A stretch of 48,563 nucleotides of DNA. Origin: Polyangiaceae bacterium (GTDB lineage: Bacteria > Myxococcota_A > Polyangia > Polyangiales > Polyangiaceae). The DNA is taken from positions 1 to 48,563 of the forward strand of contig WQYX01000026.1 in NCBI GenBank assembly GCA_009781005.1, given 5' to 3'. Both the position numbers and the translations under genes were made by a program. The notes under the pieces were generated by a model. The model was not told the origin of the DNA. It saw only the letters and a list, made by a program, of their open reading frames with translations, and did no database searches. Positions 7,456-18,371 of this stretch are shown here, piece by piece; within the stretch, counting starts at the first letter, position 1; each line of letters begins with the position of its first letter.

Positions 7456-8961
7456 ATGCTCGCTCCGCGATCGGCGTTTTCCTCGCTGAATCTTCTTGAG
7501 GTCGGCTCCCGCGAATCTCCGTTCGCTTCTCTGTCGGCGCGGCACGGTCGCCCTCTGCGGATCGCCATCCTGAGCGACTTCACCCGAATTCCCTACGCCA
7601 ACGGTGCAGCGTTTCAGACACGGTTCCTGTATCAAGAATTGCGTCGGTGTGGTCATGAAGTCACACTGATCGGGCCTGCAGATCCGGACGCAACACCTGA
7701 CGAGCTGCCTCCGGGTACGGTCGCGCTTCCGAGCCTCCCGCTGAAGACGTATCCCGGCGTCCACATCCCGCTTCCGCTCGAGGCGTGGGTCTACGACGCC
7801 AGTCGCTGGAACTTCGATCTCGTCTTCGCGCAAACGACGAGCCTCCTTCTCGAGTTCGGCGTGTGGCTGCGGAAGATGCGCGGCACACCACTTCTCTGCG
7901 TGAACACCACGCACCTGGTGGCTGCGTACGACGTGCTCTTGCCCGAGCGTCTTTCGAAGCTCGGTTGGATCAACGCAGGGCTCGAACTCACGCTCAAGCG
8001 CCCGTACGAAAAGCTGTTCTCGAGCATCTACAACAATTCCGACGGCCTCGTGGTCCTCTCGGAAGGCTTGCGTTCGTATTGGCGCGAGCGCGGCGTCACC
8101 GCGCCCATCCATGTCATCCCGCGCGCCGTACAACCTGCCATCTTCGACAAACCGCTCGGCGACGATCCGTATACCCATCTCGGCAATGCAAGCGATGCCA
8201 TGTGGCGGGGAGCGAGGCTGCTTTGTGCGGGGCGGCACACGCGTGAAAAGGCGCAAGATCGAATCATCCGCATCTTTGCCCGCCACGTCGCGCCGGTCGA
8301 TCGGGAGGCAACTTTAACGTTGCTCGGGGATGGTCCCGACACGCCCTTTTTCAAACGTGTCGCGCGCGAAGAAGGCGTCGAAGATCGCGTCTTTTTCCCT
8401 GGCGAAGTGTCGTTCACGAAGATGCCGGATTACTACGCGTACGCCGACGTTTTTCTGCATGCGTCGCTCAGCGAAACGTATGGCAACGTGCTCGGCGAAG
8501 CCTTGTGGTGCGGCACACCCACGATTGCTTTCGCCGACGGCATGGGAGTCAGCGCACAAATCAAAGATCGGGTAAATGGCATTTTGCTCTCGCCCGGCAA
8601 GGGTGTGGTGGGGGAACGCGACGCCGACGCGGCGTTCGGTCGGGCGCTGCTCGATCTGCTCGCCAACCCGCAGGAGCGCGCACGCCTTGGTAAGGGTGCA
8701 TCGAAGATCTCACGCGAACGAAGCTCACCGCTCGCGGTGCAGAGCCGAATGGCAGACGCATTCCGGCACGCACAGGAGCATGCTGCCGCATGCGGCATCC
8801 GTCCCGCGATGGAAGGGCCGCGACTTCTGCAGTGGATGACGACCTTCCAGCACTTCCGCACATGGTCAACGGTCAACGGCGGCGTGTATCTCGCCGGTCA
8901 CGTCCGCCCACCGCAAGAGAAGAAGCGCAAAAGCCAGCTTCACCCGCAGATTGGCTCTTAA
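7456..8961 (+). CDS. GT4-type glycosyltransferase
   Basis: The start taken is ATG at 7456 (MLAPRSAFSSLNLLEVGS, 501 residues). Earlier in-frame ATGs overlap the divergent gene. The GT-B fold begins at RIAILSDFTRIPYANGAAF near residue 36, with ELRRCGHEVTLIGP. The donor half has LLCAGRHTREKAQDRIIRIF, LLGDGPDTPFFKR and the EX7E-type SETYGNVLGEALWCGTP, followed by a nucleotide-sugar contact region ending NGILLSPG. It differs from its divergent neighbour by a ~30-residue N-terminal leader and a basic C-terminus (PPQEKKRKSQLHPQ) that may bind membrane phospholipid. The likely role is glycolipid or surface polysaccharide synthesis. The stop TAA coincides with the edge of an R3 repeat. Confidence 0.88.
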   Translation: MLAPRSAFSSLNLLEVGSRESPFASLSARHGRPLRIAILSDFTRIPYANGAAFQTRFLYQELRRCGHEVTLIGPADPDATPDELPPGTVALPSLPLKTYPGVHIPLPLEAWVYDASRWNFDLVFAQTTSLLLEFGVWLRKMRGTPLLCVNTTHLVAAYDVLLPERLSKLGWINAGLELTLKRPYEKLFSSIYNNSDGLVVLSEGLRSYWRERGVTAPIHVIPRAVQPAIFDKPLGDDPYTHLGNASDAMWRGARLLCAGRHTREKAQDRIIRIFARHVAPVDREATLTLLGDGPDTPFFKRVAREEGVEDRVFFPGEVSFTKMPDYYAYADVFLHASLSETYGNVLGEALWCGTPTIAFADGMGVSAQIKDRVNGILLSPGKGVVGERDADAAFGRALLDLLANPQERARLGKGASKISRERSSPLAVQSRMADAFRHAQEHAAACGIRPAMEGPRLLQWMTTFQHFRTWSTVNGGVYLAGHVRPPQEKKRKSQLHPQIGS

Positions 8962-9073
8962 GTGGACCCATCCGCCATGGCTTCGCCTTCGGCTTGCCAT
9001 GGCCGCCTTCCCTTGGCCTCGTGCTCGTCGGCGTGCAAGGCACGCCTCCTGCGCGCGGGCAGGGAAGGCTCGC
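8958..9073 (-). repeat. R3 intergenic repeat, copy b
   Basis: Reading on the minus strand it runs from GCCTTCCCTGCCCGCGCGC to TTAA, matching the copy at 19641-19752. Its outer end TTAAGTGGACCCATCCGCC overlaps the TAA stop of the glycosyltransferase gene. Internal short hairpins are CCATGGC...GCCATGG and GTGCAAGGCAC. It separates the convergent glycosyltransferase and trpS genes. Confidence 0.75.
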
Positions 9074-9100
9074 AGCTGTTGCATCCTGGCAAAACTGTAT

Positions 9101-10168
9101 CTATGGAAAGACGATGGATCGGCGGCCGAAATCAAGTTTCATAGCTTGTTTCGCGGCATAAAGGGTCTCCTCTGCCACCGCGTTTGCCTTTGCCGTGTGC
9201 GCGTGAAGGATTTCCAGCACGCGCCTGTCGCCGGCTTCGCCCTCGAGAGCCGCGCGCCGCTGCCGCATGGGTTCGAGCAGCTCCTCCATCGCAGCGGCTA
9301 CTTCAACTTTGATATGCCCATCACCAATGTTGTCGCCCGCAGCATATTTCGTTTCGAGCTCGGCGACGCGTGCAGGATCTTTGATGAATGCACGCACGTA
9401 CTGAAAGAGCGCGTTGTTCACGTCGCCTGGCTCGGTCATGGTTTTGCGACCCGTGTAGAGTGCGCCCATCTTCTTTTTGATTTCCTTATTCGTATCCGTA
9501 AGGAAAATCGCATTGCCAAGGCTCTTCGACATCTTATTTTTGCCATCGGTACCCGTCAGGCGACCAACGCGACCAACGAGTGCGCGCGGAATTGGGAAAA
9601 TGCCGCCTCGAGCAATATGGTCCTCGTCTTTCGCCTGGGGATCGACTCCGGCGTATGTCCAGTTGAAGCGGCGACCGACCTCTCGGCACATCTCGATATG
9701 CGCGACTTGATCTTCTCCGACGGGGACGAGCTCGGGGCGAAACACGAGAATGTCGGCGCACTGGCCAACCGCATAAAGCGGAAAACCGAAGCTATAATGA
9801 TCGCCAAGGTCCTTTAATTCGATCTCGGTTTTCAGTGTCGGGTTTCGCATGACCCGATTGAACGGCAAGAGCATCGCGAAATACCATGACAGCTCGGCGA
9901 TGGCCGGGATCTCCGTCTGGAGAACCAGCGTCGAGCGTTCTGGATCGATGCCCGCGGCAAGCCAGTCTTTGACGATCTCGAGTGTGTCGCGACGAATGGC
10001 GGCCGGCTCGTCAGCGCGCGTGGTGAACGCGTGCATATTCGCAATCAGGAAGAAACAATCATAGTCATTTTGCAGGCGGATTCGGTTTTCGAGCGAGCCC
10101 ACCCAATGACCCAGATGCAGGCGTCCGGTGGGAGTGTCGCCAGTGAGAATACGAGGGCGCTTGTCCAC
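9101..10168 (-). CDS. trpS: tryptophan--tRNA ligase
   Basis: This 355-residue class I aminoacyl-tRNA synthetase charges tRNA-Trp in the cytoplasm. The HIGH-type motif is GDTPTGRLHLGHWVGSL at residues ~9-25 and the KMSKS loop is KNKMSKSLGNAIFL. Further TrpRS hallmarks are PVGEDQVAHIE and DPARVAELETKYAAG in the tRNA-binding C-terminal part. Length fits the usual 330-360 residues. The gene is convergent with the glycosyltransferase across an R3 repeat and divergent from thiC. No T-box or leader peptide is visible. Confidence 0.97.
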   Translation of the reverse strand: MDKRPRILTGDTPTGRLHLGHWVGSLENRIRLQNDYDCFFLIANMHAFTTRADEPAAIRRDTLEIVKDWLAAGIDPERSTLVLQTEIPAIAELSWYFAMLLPFNRVMRNPTLKTEIELKDLGDHYSFGFPLYAVGQCADILVFRPELVPVGEDQVAHIEMCREVGRRFNWTYAGVDPQAKDEDHIARGGIFPIPRALVGRVGRLTGTDGKNKMSKSLGNAIFLTDTNKEIKKKMGALYTGRKTMTEPGDVNNALFQYVRAFIKDPARVAELETKYAAGDNIGDGHIKVEVAAAMEELLEPMRQRRAALEGEAGDRRVLEILHAHTAKANAVAEETLYAAKQAMKLDFGRRSIVFP

Positions 10169-10289
10169 GATATTGACCGATCAGAGGTTGTCATTGGGTG
10201 GAAGGGTCCACTCGAAATCGAGCCCGGCCCACGTGAGCACGAGCCACGGACGAAGCGACCACGAAGAGTCATTGCGGTTGCCGACGTAG

Positions 10290-11761
<1,472 letters not shown>

Positions 11762-11762
<1 letters not shown>

Positions 11763-11906
11763 GAGCATGTTGACCAGCCTGCTGCGCGCCGCGATGCCTT
11801 CGTTGGGCCCTGCGGTGCCTGCGCACGTACCACAACGTACGCTTACGCGGGCTCCTCGGGCCCGCCTTGGCCTCGCGTCGCTCGCGACGGCTGGTAAACA
11901 CGCTCT
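11762..11906 (+). repeat. R1 intergenic repeat, copy b
   Basis: This is a 145-bp element from AGAGCATGTTGACCAGCC to GGCTGGTAAACACGCTCT, imperfect terminal inverted repeats. Its first base lies in the thiC stop (TGA then GAGC) and it ends one base before the ATG of the next gene (CTCTGATG), so it is the entire spacer between thiC and the lipoprotein gene. Its core diverges slightly (GTACCACAACGTACGC). Confidence 0.88.
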
Positions 11907-11907
11907 G

Positions 11908-12522
11908 ATGCTGACCCGCCGGCTCGTTTTGGGGATGCGATCGTGTTACGCCGTCGTGCTGGCGGCGCTTGTTGGCGTGTGCAGCGCGTGCGGCAAGACG
12001 GGCTCCGGAACCGCGCCGAACGCAACGCCTGCGGAAGCGTCGGCAGCGTCGGTCGCGCGCGTATCGGCACCCGCAGACGCCGGGTTTGCCATCTTGCGTG
12101 ATGTTGCGATGTGGGCGCATGCCAAGGAGGGGGACGAGGAAGATCTCGCAACACTTGCCACGCACGAAGGTGCGGCGGGACTCATCGAGGCAGCCGCCGA
12201 ACCCGCGCTGCGCACGACGGCGCTTCGTGCAATGGGGTTTGCACCGGGCTACGCGCAGACGCCATTTCTTGCACGCGTGGCAGCGGGCAAAGACGACGCG
12301 GACGCGAAACTCGCACTCGATGCTCTCGTCGAGATCGCCGAGCGAGTGCGCCGCCAAGACGCTGACGAAGACGCCGATGAACTCGGCGACGCATGCAACC
12401 AAATCGTTGCGCTCGCAAAAGACACGGGACGCCCGAAGGAACGGCGCATCCCCGCGATTCGCGCGCTCCGGATGCTGCCATGCCCGAAAGCGGGCATTCC
12501 AACGGATCTCGACGCGCGCTGA
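11908..12522 (+). CDS. putative lipoprotein with HEAT-like helices
   Basis: Starting at ATG 11908 (or 11935) gives 204 residues. The N-terminus is a lipoprotein signal: LVLGMRSCYAVVLAALVGVCSACGK, with CSAC as a plausible lipobox; no Asp follows the cysteine. After an Ala/Thr-rich linker come alternating helices (EPALRTTALRAMGFAPG, DADAKLALDALVEIAERVRR, RRIPAIRALRMLPCP) that look like two or three HEAT/PBS-type repeats. Function unknown. It precedes the 5'-nucleotidase-like gene by 9 bp, so they form an operon and probably share the envelope compartment. Translation begins immediately at the border of R1. Confidence 0.75.
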   Translation: MLTRRLVLGMRSCYAVVLAALVGVCSACGKTGSGTAPNATPAEASAASVARVSAPADAGFAILRDVAMWAHAKEGDEEDLATLATHEGAAGLIEAAAEPALRTTALRAMGFAPGYAQTPFLARVAAGKDDADAKLALDALVEIAERVRRQDADEDADELGDACNQIVALAKDTGRPKERRIPAIRALRMLPCPKAGIPTDLDAR

Positions 12523-12531
12523 CCCGGTCTT

Positions 12532-14157
12532 ATGTTTGAGTTCGTGCGCGCCAGGGCGATCGCTCTCATCCTGCTTGCGCTCTCGGCAGCATGCACCGCG
12601 GCTGGTGTTGGCCTGCGAGCGTCGCGAAACACCAAGGCAACGGGAAGCATCGCGCCGCCGGCGCCGACGACTCCCGCGATGCCTGACGCCTCTGCGGCGG
12701 CGCCGGCGCCGCCGAACGAGATCGTCGTCGCGGAGAGAGCTCCCGATCGCAGTCGCACGCGCACGATCGGAACGTGCGACGAGAGCGCGCGCCCGGAAGT
12801 TGCGCGCGTCACGATTGCACACTTCAACGATCTGCAAGCGCGCTACAGCGATCGCGTTGCAGGCAAGAGTCGTTACGCTCTGCTCGCGGGTTACCTCCGG
12901 CAACTAAAAAAAGACAACCCCGAGACGCTCGTCCTCGATGCGGGCGATGACTACGAGAAGGGATCCATCGCCGAACTTCGCTCGGAGGGTGAAACCACGC
13001 GGCAGATGATTCAGGCGCTGCCCATCGATGTCCGTACCATCGGAAATCACGATTTCGCATATGGCGCGGACGCCGTCTTGCGTGACGTTCGAATGAGCCG
13101 TCATCCCGTGCTCGCGGCCAACGTGCAGCACATCGGGCTCAGCGAAGACGAGCAACCGTTTCTGCCCTTCGTGCGCGTCGACGTCGGATGCGTAAAAGTC
13201 GGCATCGTAGGTCTCGTCACGAAAAACTACGGCGCCGACGATCGGCCCACGTCCGCGCCGTTCGACGGCGTCTTCGCGCAGGACGATCGCTACGCGCGCG
13301 TGCTCGAGCGCCAAGTCAAAGCACACGGAGACGAGGTGGACCTCCTCATTGCGCTCACGCACCTTGGCTATGCCGATGACAATGCACTTGCGATGAGCCC
13401 CGCTGCGCGCGGCGTCGACTTCGTGATCGGCGGTCACTCGGAGCAACTATTTCGCGAGCCGCTGCTAGCAACGCGTCCGGACGGCACGCGCACGTGGGTG
13501 CTTCAGGCCGGTCACTACGGCGAGAACGTGGGGCGGGCCGATCTCGCTCTCGACCTGAAAGACAAGAAGGTGAAGATCGAGCGCTATCGCGTCATCAACG
13601 TCAACGCGTCGCTGCCAAGTGCCGATGACGTCGACGATCTCGCCAAACGACTCGAAGATGACGCCGCGAAGGACGCGCACGAAATCATCGCGACCACGCA
13701 AGCCGAGATCACCGCGGGAGCTTCCATGGTGCAGCTCGTTGCGCGTGCGGCAAAGGAAACCCTGCACGTCGATGCTCTCGTCATTGGCAAAGACCACTTC
13801 CGCCGGGGCCTACCAAAGGGAGCGGTGACGCTTCAACGAATGTACGAAGCCGTGCCCGTGCAGAAACAACCGGCGGGGACAGAGGGATTCTCCTCGCTGT
13901 GGATCGTGGAGATGCCCGGCGAAGAGCTCTCCGTACTCCGCGCGCGACCAGGCGCGGCGAGCTACGCGTTCAACCTTTTCATACCGACGTCCATCGACCC
14001 GAACGCGCGCTACCGCGTGGCGCTCGACAAGCGAGCGCTGATGTTCCCGCGCCTTGCGTTTGGCAAGAACACGACGTTTCCAACCGCCACGTTCGGCGGC
14101 GAGCTGATTGACGTGCTCGAGTCCTATGCACGTGCGCATACGGACGCGTTTCGCTAG
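12532..14157 (+). CDS. 5'-nucleotidase/UshA-family metallophosphatase lipoprotein
   Basis: The 541-residue protein has a lipoprotein signal (ALILLALSAACTAAG, lipobox SAAC) and a Pro/Ala-rich linker. The calcineurin-like phosphatase domain follows: HFNDLQAR (usually HTNDxHG), VLDAGDDYEKG, TIGNHDFAYG, LLIALTHLGYADD and FVIGGHSEQLF, which together supply both metal sites. A C-terminal domain of about 180 residues corresponds to the substrate-binding 5_nucleotid_C domain (LVARAAKETLHVDALVIG and onward). It should hydrolyse nucleotides or related phosphate esters outside the inner membrane. HFNDLQ in place of HTNDxH keeps the Asp and first His, but the residue after LQ is Ala rather than His or Gly. 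It lies between a lipoprotein gene and bioB, 13 bp from the latter. Confidence 0.9.
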   Translation: MFEFVRARAIALILLALSAACTAAGVGLRASRNTKATGSIAPPAPTTPAMPDASAAAPAPPNEIVVAERAPDRSRTRTIGTCDESARPEVARVTIAHFNDLQARYSDRVAGKSRYALLAGYLRQLKKDNPETLVLDAGDDYEKGSIAELRSEGETTRQMIQALPIDVRTIGNHDFAYGADAVLRDVRMSRHPVLAANVQHIGLSEDEQPFLPFVRVDVGCVKVGIVGLVTKNYGADDRPTSAPFDGVFAQDDRYARVLERQVKAHGDEVDLLIALTHLGYADDNALAMSPAARGVDFVIGGHSEQLFREPLLATRPDGTRTWVLQAGHYGENVGRADLALDLKDKKVKIERYRVINVNASLPSADDVDDLAKRLEDDAAKDAHEIIATTQAEITAGASMVQLVARAAKETLHVDALVIGKDHFRRGLPKGAVTLQRMYEAVPVQKQPAGTEGFSSLWIVEMPGEELSVLRARPGAASYAFNLFIPTSIDPNARYRVALDKRALMFPRLAFGKNTTFPTATFGGELIDVLESYARAHTDAFR

Positions 14158-14170
14158 AGTCCGCGCCCTC

Positions 14171-15157
14171 ATGTCGCAAAAACATTCCGCCCACGGCTTC
14201 ACCCTCGAAGAGGTCCGCGCCATCTACGATCGGCCCCTCCTGCCGCTCCTCGACGAAGCGCGCCGTGTTCATCTCCAGCATCACGCAGAGAACGACATCG
14301 AGCTTTGCACGCTCATCAGCGTGAAGACGGGCGGCTGCTCCGAAGATTGCGCGTACTGCCCGCAGTCGAACCATTACGAGACGAAGGTCGACGCAGAGAA
14401 GGTCCTCGATCTCGAGGACGTGATCGCAGCCGCGCGGCGGGCGAAGGAAATCGGATCAACGCGCTTCTGCATGGGCGTTGCCTGGCGCGAGGTGAAGGAC
14501 GGCCCCACGTTCGATCGCATCCTCGCGATGGTCAGAGGCGTCAAAGAGCTCGGTCTCGAGACGTGCGTAACCGCGGGCATGCTCACCGAATTACAAGCCG
14601 CGCGCCTGAAAGACGCCGGGCTTGATGTGTACAACCACAACCTCGATACGAGCCGCGAGAACTATCACTCCATCATCACCACGCGCAGCTACGACGATCG
14701 CCTGCGCACACTCGAAAGCCTTCACAAGGTCGGCATCCGGGTTTGCTCCGGCGGCATCATCGGCATGGGAGAGAGCGTGGACGATCGCTGCGAGATGCTC
14801 CGCACGCTCGCGAACCTCGATCCGCCCCCGGACAGCGTTCCCGTCAACGCGCTCGTTCCGGTGGAAGGCACGCCGCTCGCGAACATGCCGCCGATCGATC
14901 CGATCCATCTCGTGCGCATGATCGCTGTGGCGCGCATCCTCATTCCGCACGCGCGCATTCGCCTCTCGGCCGGTCGCCGATCGCTGTCACGCGAGGCGCA
15001 GCTCATGTGCATGCTCGCAGGCGCGAACTCGATCTTCTTTGGCGACAAGCTCCTCACGACGCCAAATCCCGAGCAGAACGACGATCTCGAACTATTTCGC
15101 GCCGCAGGACTCAACGCCATGATCTCTCACTCGAATTCGAAAGCCGCTGCGGAGTAG
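14171..15157 (+). CDS. bioB: biotin synthase
   Basis: This 328-residue radical SAM enzyme inserts sulfur into dethiobiotin. Start ATG 14171 (MSQKHSAHGFTLEEV) follows the nucleotidase gene by 13 bp; earlier in-frame starts would overlap it. The SAM cluster motif is C56, C60 and C63 in GGCSEDCAYCPQS. Other BioB features are FCMGVAWR, ETCVTAGML, YNHNLDTSRENY and RLSAGRRSLSREAQLMC, whose arginines and cysteine lie at the auxiliary cluster site. No other bio gene is in the window, so bioB is separated from the rest of the pathway here. Confidence 0.97.
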   Translation: MSQKHSAHGFTLEEVRAIYDRPLLPLLDEARRVHLQHHAENDIELCTLISVKTGGCSEDCAYCPQSNHYETKVDAEKVLDLEDVIAAARRAKEIGSTRFCMGVAWREVKDGPTFDRILAMVRGVKELGLETCVTAGMLTELQAARLKDAGLDVYNHNLDTSRENYHSIITTRSYDDRLRTLESLHKVGIRVCSGGIIGMGESVDDRCEMLRTLANLDPPPDSVPVNALVPVEGTPLANMPPIDPIHLVRMIAVARILIPHARIRLSAGRRSLSREAQLMCMLAGANSIFFGDKLLTTPNPEQNDDLELFRAAGLNAMISHSNSKAAAE

Positions 15158-15291
15158 CGGCTCACGCGCAACTTCGCTCAGAGCATGTTGCTGTCTGAGA
15201 CGAGGCGCCCTATGGTCTCGCGCCACAAAGTTGCGCTATTTCCCGCGGCTCTCGCGGAACGCCGCGCCACCAGGCGCTCGAGGATTGAACC

Positions 15292-17991
15292 ATGTCCAAG
15301 AACACCTTCGGAAGCCAAGCGACCCTCAAGGTCGGTGCAGACTCGTACACCATTTATCGATTGGATGCAGTCTACAAGAAACATCCCGAAGCTGCGAAGC
15401 TCCCCTTCTCGCTGAAGATCCTGCTCGAGAACTTGCTCCGCACCGAAGACGGCGTCTCGGTCGATCAAAACGACATCGCCGCCGTCGCTAAGTGGGATGC
15501 GAAGGCCGAACCAAGCCAAGAGATCGCGTTCACACCAAGCCGTGTGCTCCTTCAAGACTTCACCGGCGTGCCCGCCGTCGTCGATCTCGCTGCCATGCGC
15601 GACGCGATGAAGCGCATGGGCGGAGATCCGAAGAAGATCAATCCGCTTCAACCCGTCGAGCTCGTCATCGACCACTCCGTTCAGGTCGACGAATTCGGAA
15701 GCAAGGCGGCATTCGACAAGAACGCGGCGCTCGAATTCGAGCGTAACCAAGAACGCTATCGCTTCCTCAAGTGGGGGCAGCAAGCCTTTCGCAACTTCAA
15801 GGCCGTTCCGCCGGATACCGGCATCGTCCACCAAGTCAATCTCGAGTACCTCGCGCGCGTCGTGATGACGGCGGACGCGAACGCGGGCAGCAAGCTCGCG
15901 TACCTCGACACGGTCGTGGGCACCGACTCGCATACGACCATGATCAATGGCGTGGGCGTCCTTGGTTGGGGCGTTGGCGGCATCGAGGCCGAAGCAGCCA
16001 TGCTCGGACAACCCGTCAGCATGCTCCTTCCGCAAGTCATCGGCGTGCGCATCACGGGCAAACTAAACCCAGGCGCCACCGCCACGGATCTCGTGCTCAC
16101 CGTGACGCAGATGCTTCGCAAGCGCGGCGTCGTTGGCAAGTTCGTCGAGTTCTTCGGCCCGGGCTTGAAAGATCTCCCGCTCGCCGATCGCGCCACCATC
16201 GCGAACATGGCACCCGAGTACGGCGCAACGTGCGGCATCTTCCCCATCGACGCAGAAACTCTCCGCTACCTGCGCTTCACCGGTAGAAGCGACGCACAGC
16301 TCGCTCTCGTCGAAATGTACGCGAAGGAGCAAGGCCTCTTCTGCGACGAGAACTCGCCCGAAGCCGTCTACACGGACGTCCTCTCGCTCGATCTTTCTTC
16401 GGTGGAGCCGAGCCTCGCCGGGCCCGCGCGCCCGCAAGATCGCGTTCCGCTCAGCGGCGTGAAGAAGTCGTACTTGGACGCGTACGAGACCTATAAGTCG
16501 CGCGCCAAGGCCGCGAAGAAGAGCGCCGCGGGAGACTCATCGGTTGCCCCGGACAAAGAAGTTACCAACGGCAGCGTCGTCATTGCGGCGATCACGAGCT
16601 GCACGAACACGTCGAACCCGAGCGTGCTCATGGCCGCCGGCCTTCTCGCGAAGAAAGCTGTCGAAAAGGGTCTCACCACCAAGCCGTGGGTCAAACCAAG
16701 CCTCGGCCCCGGCTCGAAGGTCGTGACCGAATACCTCGAGGCTGCGGGACTTCTCGAGTCGCTCGAGAAACTCAATTTCTATGTCGTCGGCTACGGCTGC
16801 ACGACGTGCATTGGCAACTCGGGCCCGCTGCCGCCGGCCATCTCGAAGGCCGTCGACGAGCGAGATCTCTTCGTCGTGTCGGTGCTCTCGGGAAATCGCA
16901 ACTTCGAGGGACGCGTTCACGCGGAAGTTCGTGGCAATTACCTCGCATCACCGCCGCTCGTCGTTGCCTATGCCATTGCGGGTCGCGCAGATTTGGATTT
17001 GACGACGGAGCCGCTCGGCACTGGCAAAGATGGCAAACCGGTATTTCTCAAAGATATCTGGCCAACGCAAAAAGAAGTCGCGGACGCGGTCGAAAAAGCC
17101 GTGGCTCCGGAGATGTTCAAAAAGGTATATGCCGACGTTTATGCGGGGGACCCTGCTTGGCAGTCCCTTGCCATTCCCGAAGGCGACCTGTTCGCGTGGG
17201 AAGACAAGAGCACGTACGTCAAGCATCCGCCGTACTTCGAGGGCATGGGCAAACAGCCCGCTCCGCTATCGCCCATTCGCGGCGCGCGCGTGCTCGCCGT
17301 TCTCGGCGACAGCATCACCACGGACCACATCTCGCCGGCCGGTTCCATCAAAGCCGATTCGCCCGCAGGCAAATATCTTCTTTCGCATGGTGTAAAGAAA
17401 GAAGACTTCAACTCGCTCGGTTCGCGTCGCGGCAACCATGAGGTCATGATGCGCGGAACGTTCGCGAACGTGCGCCTTCGAAACCAGCTTGCCCCAGGCA
17501 CCGAGGGCGGCTTCTCGCGACATTTGCCGAGCAACGAAGTGATGTCGATCTTCGATGCATCGGTAAAGTATGCGGCGGAAAAAGTTCCGCTCTTCGTCAT
17601 TGCAGGCAAAGAGTACGGTTCGGGATCCTCGCGTGACTGGGCGGCAAAGGGACCGAAGCTGCTTGGCGTGCGCGCCGTGCTCGCCGAGAGCTACGAACGC
17701 ATCCACCGCTCGAACCTCGTTGGCATGGGCATCCTTCCTTTGCAGTTCAAGGCGGGCGACAACGCAGCATCGCTGGGTCTTACCGGCGAAGAAATCTTCG
17801 ACGTCGAAGGGCTCGCCGAGCTGCTCGACGCCGGATTCAAGAACGGCCGCGACATCACCGTGAAGGCGAAGGCCGCGGACGGAACAACGAACCAGTTCCG
17901 CGCAACCGTGCGCATCGATACGCCGCAAGAAGTCCTCTACTATAAGCATGGAGGCATTCTGCAGTACGTCTTGCGGCAGCTCCTCGCGTAA
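15292..17991 (+). CDS. acnA: aconitate hydratase, AcnA/IRP1 type
   Basis: The 899-residue monomeric aconitase interconverts citrate and isocitrate in the TCA cycle. Cluster cysteines fall at C437 ([10 protein letters not shown]), C503 and C506 ([12 protein letters not shown]), the standard AcnA/IRP1 positions. The swivel domain has [16 protein letters not shown] and [15 protein letters not shown] Lys/Ala-rich insertion around residues 400-415 ([15 protein letters not shown]) is lineage-specific. Start at ATG 15292 ([15 protein letters not shown]) fits the family. A strong intrinsic terminator follows at 18035. Confidence 0.97.
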   Translation: MSKNTFGSQATLKVGADSYTIYRLDAVYKKHPEAAKLPFSLKILLENLLRTEDGVSVDQNDIAAVAKWDAKAEPSQEIAFTPSRVLLQDFTGVPAVVDLAAMRDAMKRMGGDPKKINPLQPVELVIDHSVQVDEFGSKAAFDKNAALEFERNQERYRFLKWGQQAFRNFKAVPPDTGIVHQVNLEYLARVVMTADANAGSKLAYLDTVVGTDSHTTMINGVGVLGWGVGGIEAEAAMLGQPVSMLLPQVIGVRITGKLNPGATATDLVLTVTQMLRKRGVVGKFVEFFGPGLKDLPLADRATIANMAPEYGATCGIFPIDAETLRYLRFTGRSDAQLALVEMYAKEQGLFCDENSPEAVYTDVLSLDLSSVEPSLAGPARPQDRVPLSGVKKSYLDAYETYKSRAKAAKKSAAGDSSVAPDKEVTNGSVVIAAITSCTNTSNPSVLMAAGLLAKKAVEKGLTTKPWVKPSLGPGSKVVTEYLEAAGLLESLEKLNFYVVGYGCTTCIGNSGPLPPAISKAVDERDLFVVSVLSGNRNFEGRVHAEVRGNYLASPPLVVAYAIAGRADLDLTTEPLGTGKDGKPVFLKDIWPTQKEVADAVEKAVAPEMFKKVYADVYAGDPAWQSLAIPEGDLFAWEDKSTYVKHPPYFEGMGKQPAPLSPIRGARVLAVLGDSITTDHISPAGSIKADSPAGKYLLSHGVKKEDFNSLGSRRGNHEVMMRGTFANVRLRNQLAPGTEGGFSRHLPSNEVMSIFDASVKYAAEKVPLFVIAGKEYGSGSSRDWAAKGPKLLGVRAVLAESYERIHRSNLVGMGILPLQFKAGDNAASLGLTGEEIFDVEGLAELLDAGFKNGRDITVKAKAADGTTNQFRATVRIDTPQEVLYYKHGGILQYVLRQLLA

Positions 17992-18034
17992 CCAATCGTA
18001 GGGGGCAGCCCCCTGTGGCTACCCCCCGAATCAC

Positions 18035-18073
18035 GAGCCCGCGGCGCCCCTATCCCCGCGGGCTTCGTTTTTT
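18035..18073 (+). terminator. rho-independent terminator after acnA
   Basis: A perfect 9-bp stem, AGCCCGCGG (18036-18044) with CCGCGGGCT (18056-18064), encloses an 11-base loop and is followed by TCGTTTTTT. It lies 44 bp past the acnA stop codon. Confidence 0.85.
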
Positions 18074-18075
18074 AA

Positions 18076-18251
18076 CACTACTGCCGGAACTTCGTTCCGG
18101 GCTATGCGTTTCCGCTTCGCGGAAACCAGTCGTGTTCACTTGTCTCAAGGGGGGCCCCCTCTTGCCCCGCTTTCGCGGGCAATTCACCCCTCCGAAAAGC
18201 CGCTCCCGCGGCTTTGCTTGCACTACTGCCGGAATACTTCCGGCAGTAGTG
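18076..18251. repeat. R4 intergenic repeat, copy a
   Basis: A 176-bp element bounded by CACTACTGCCGGAA and TTCCGGCAGTAGTG (14-bp perfect inverted ends). It is packed with short hairpins: CCGGAACTTCGTTCCGG, TTTCCGCTTCGCGGAAA, and AGCCGCTCCCGCGGCTT. The last is shared with the R4 copy at 26081. The following 120 bp to the next gene show no further recognisable signal. Confidence 0.75.
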
Positions 18252-18371
18252 CGAAGGTAACGGTTTGTGGTTATCGGGCGACAGCGCATGATCCGAATGC
18301 CGTGGTAACGCGAATAACCAGCAACCGTTCGTGATATCGATCGCGATGAAAGCGACAAATCTGCCGCAGGC

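Noticed and set aside
7405-8286. Long N-terminal extension of the minus-strand glycosyltransferase
   Set aside because: The extension is antisense to the divergent glycosyltransferase and reads as low-complexity shadow sequence; the GT fold begins at the GTG at 7404.
15175-15290. Another R1 copy before acnA
   Set aside because: Only CAGAGCATGTTG resembles the R1 terminus; the core and the opposite end are missing, so a chance match or an eroded end cannot be told apart.
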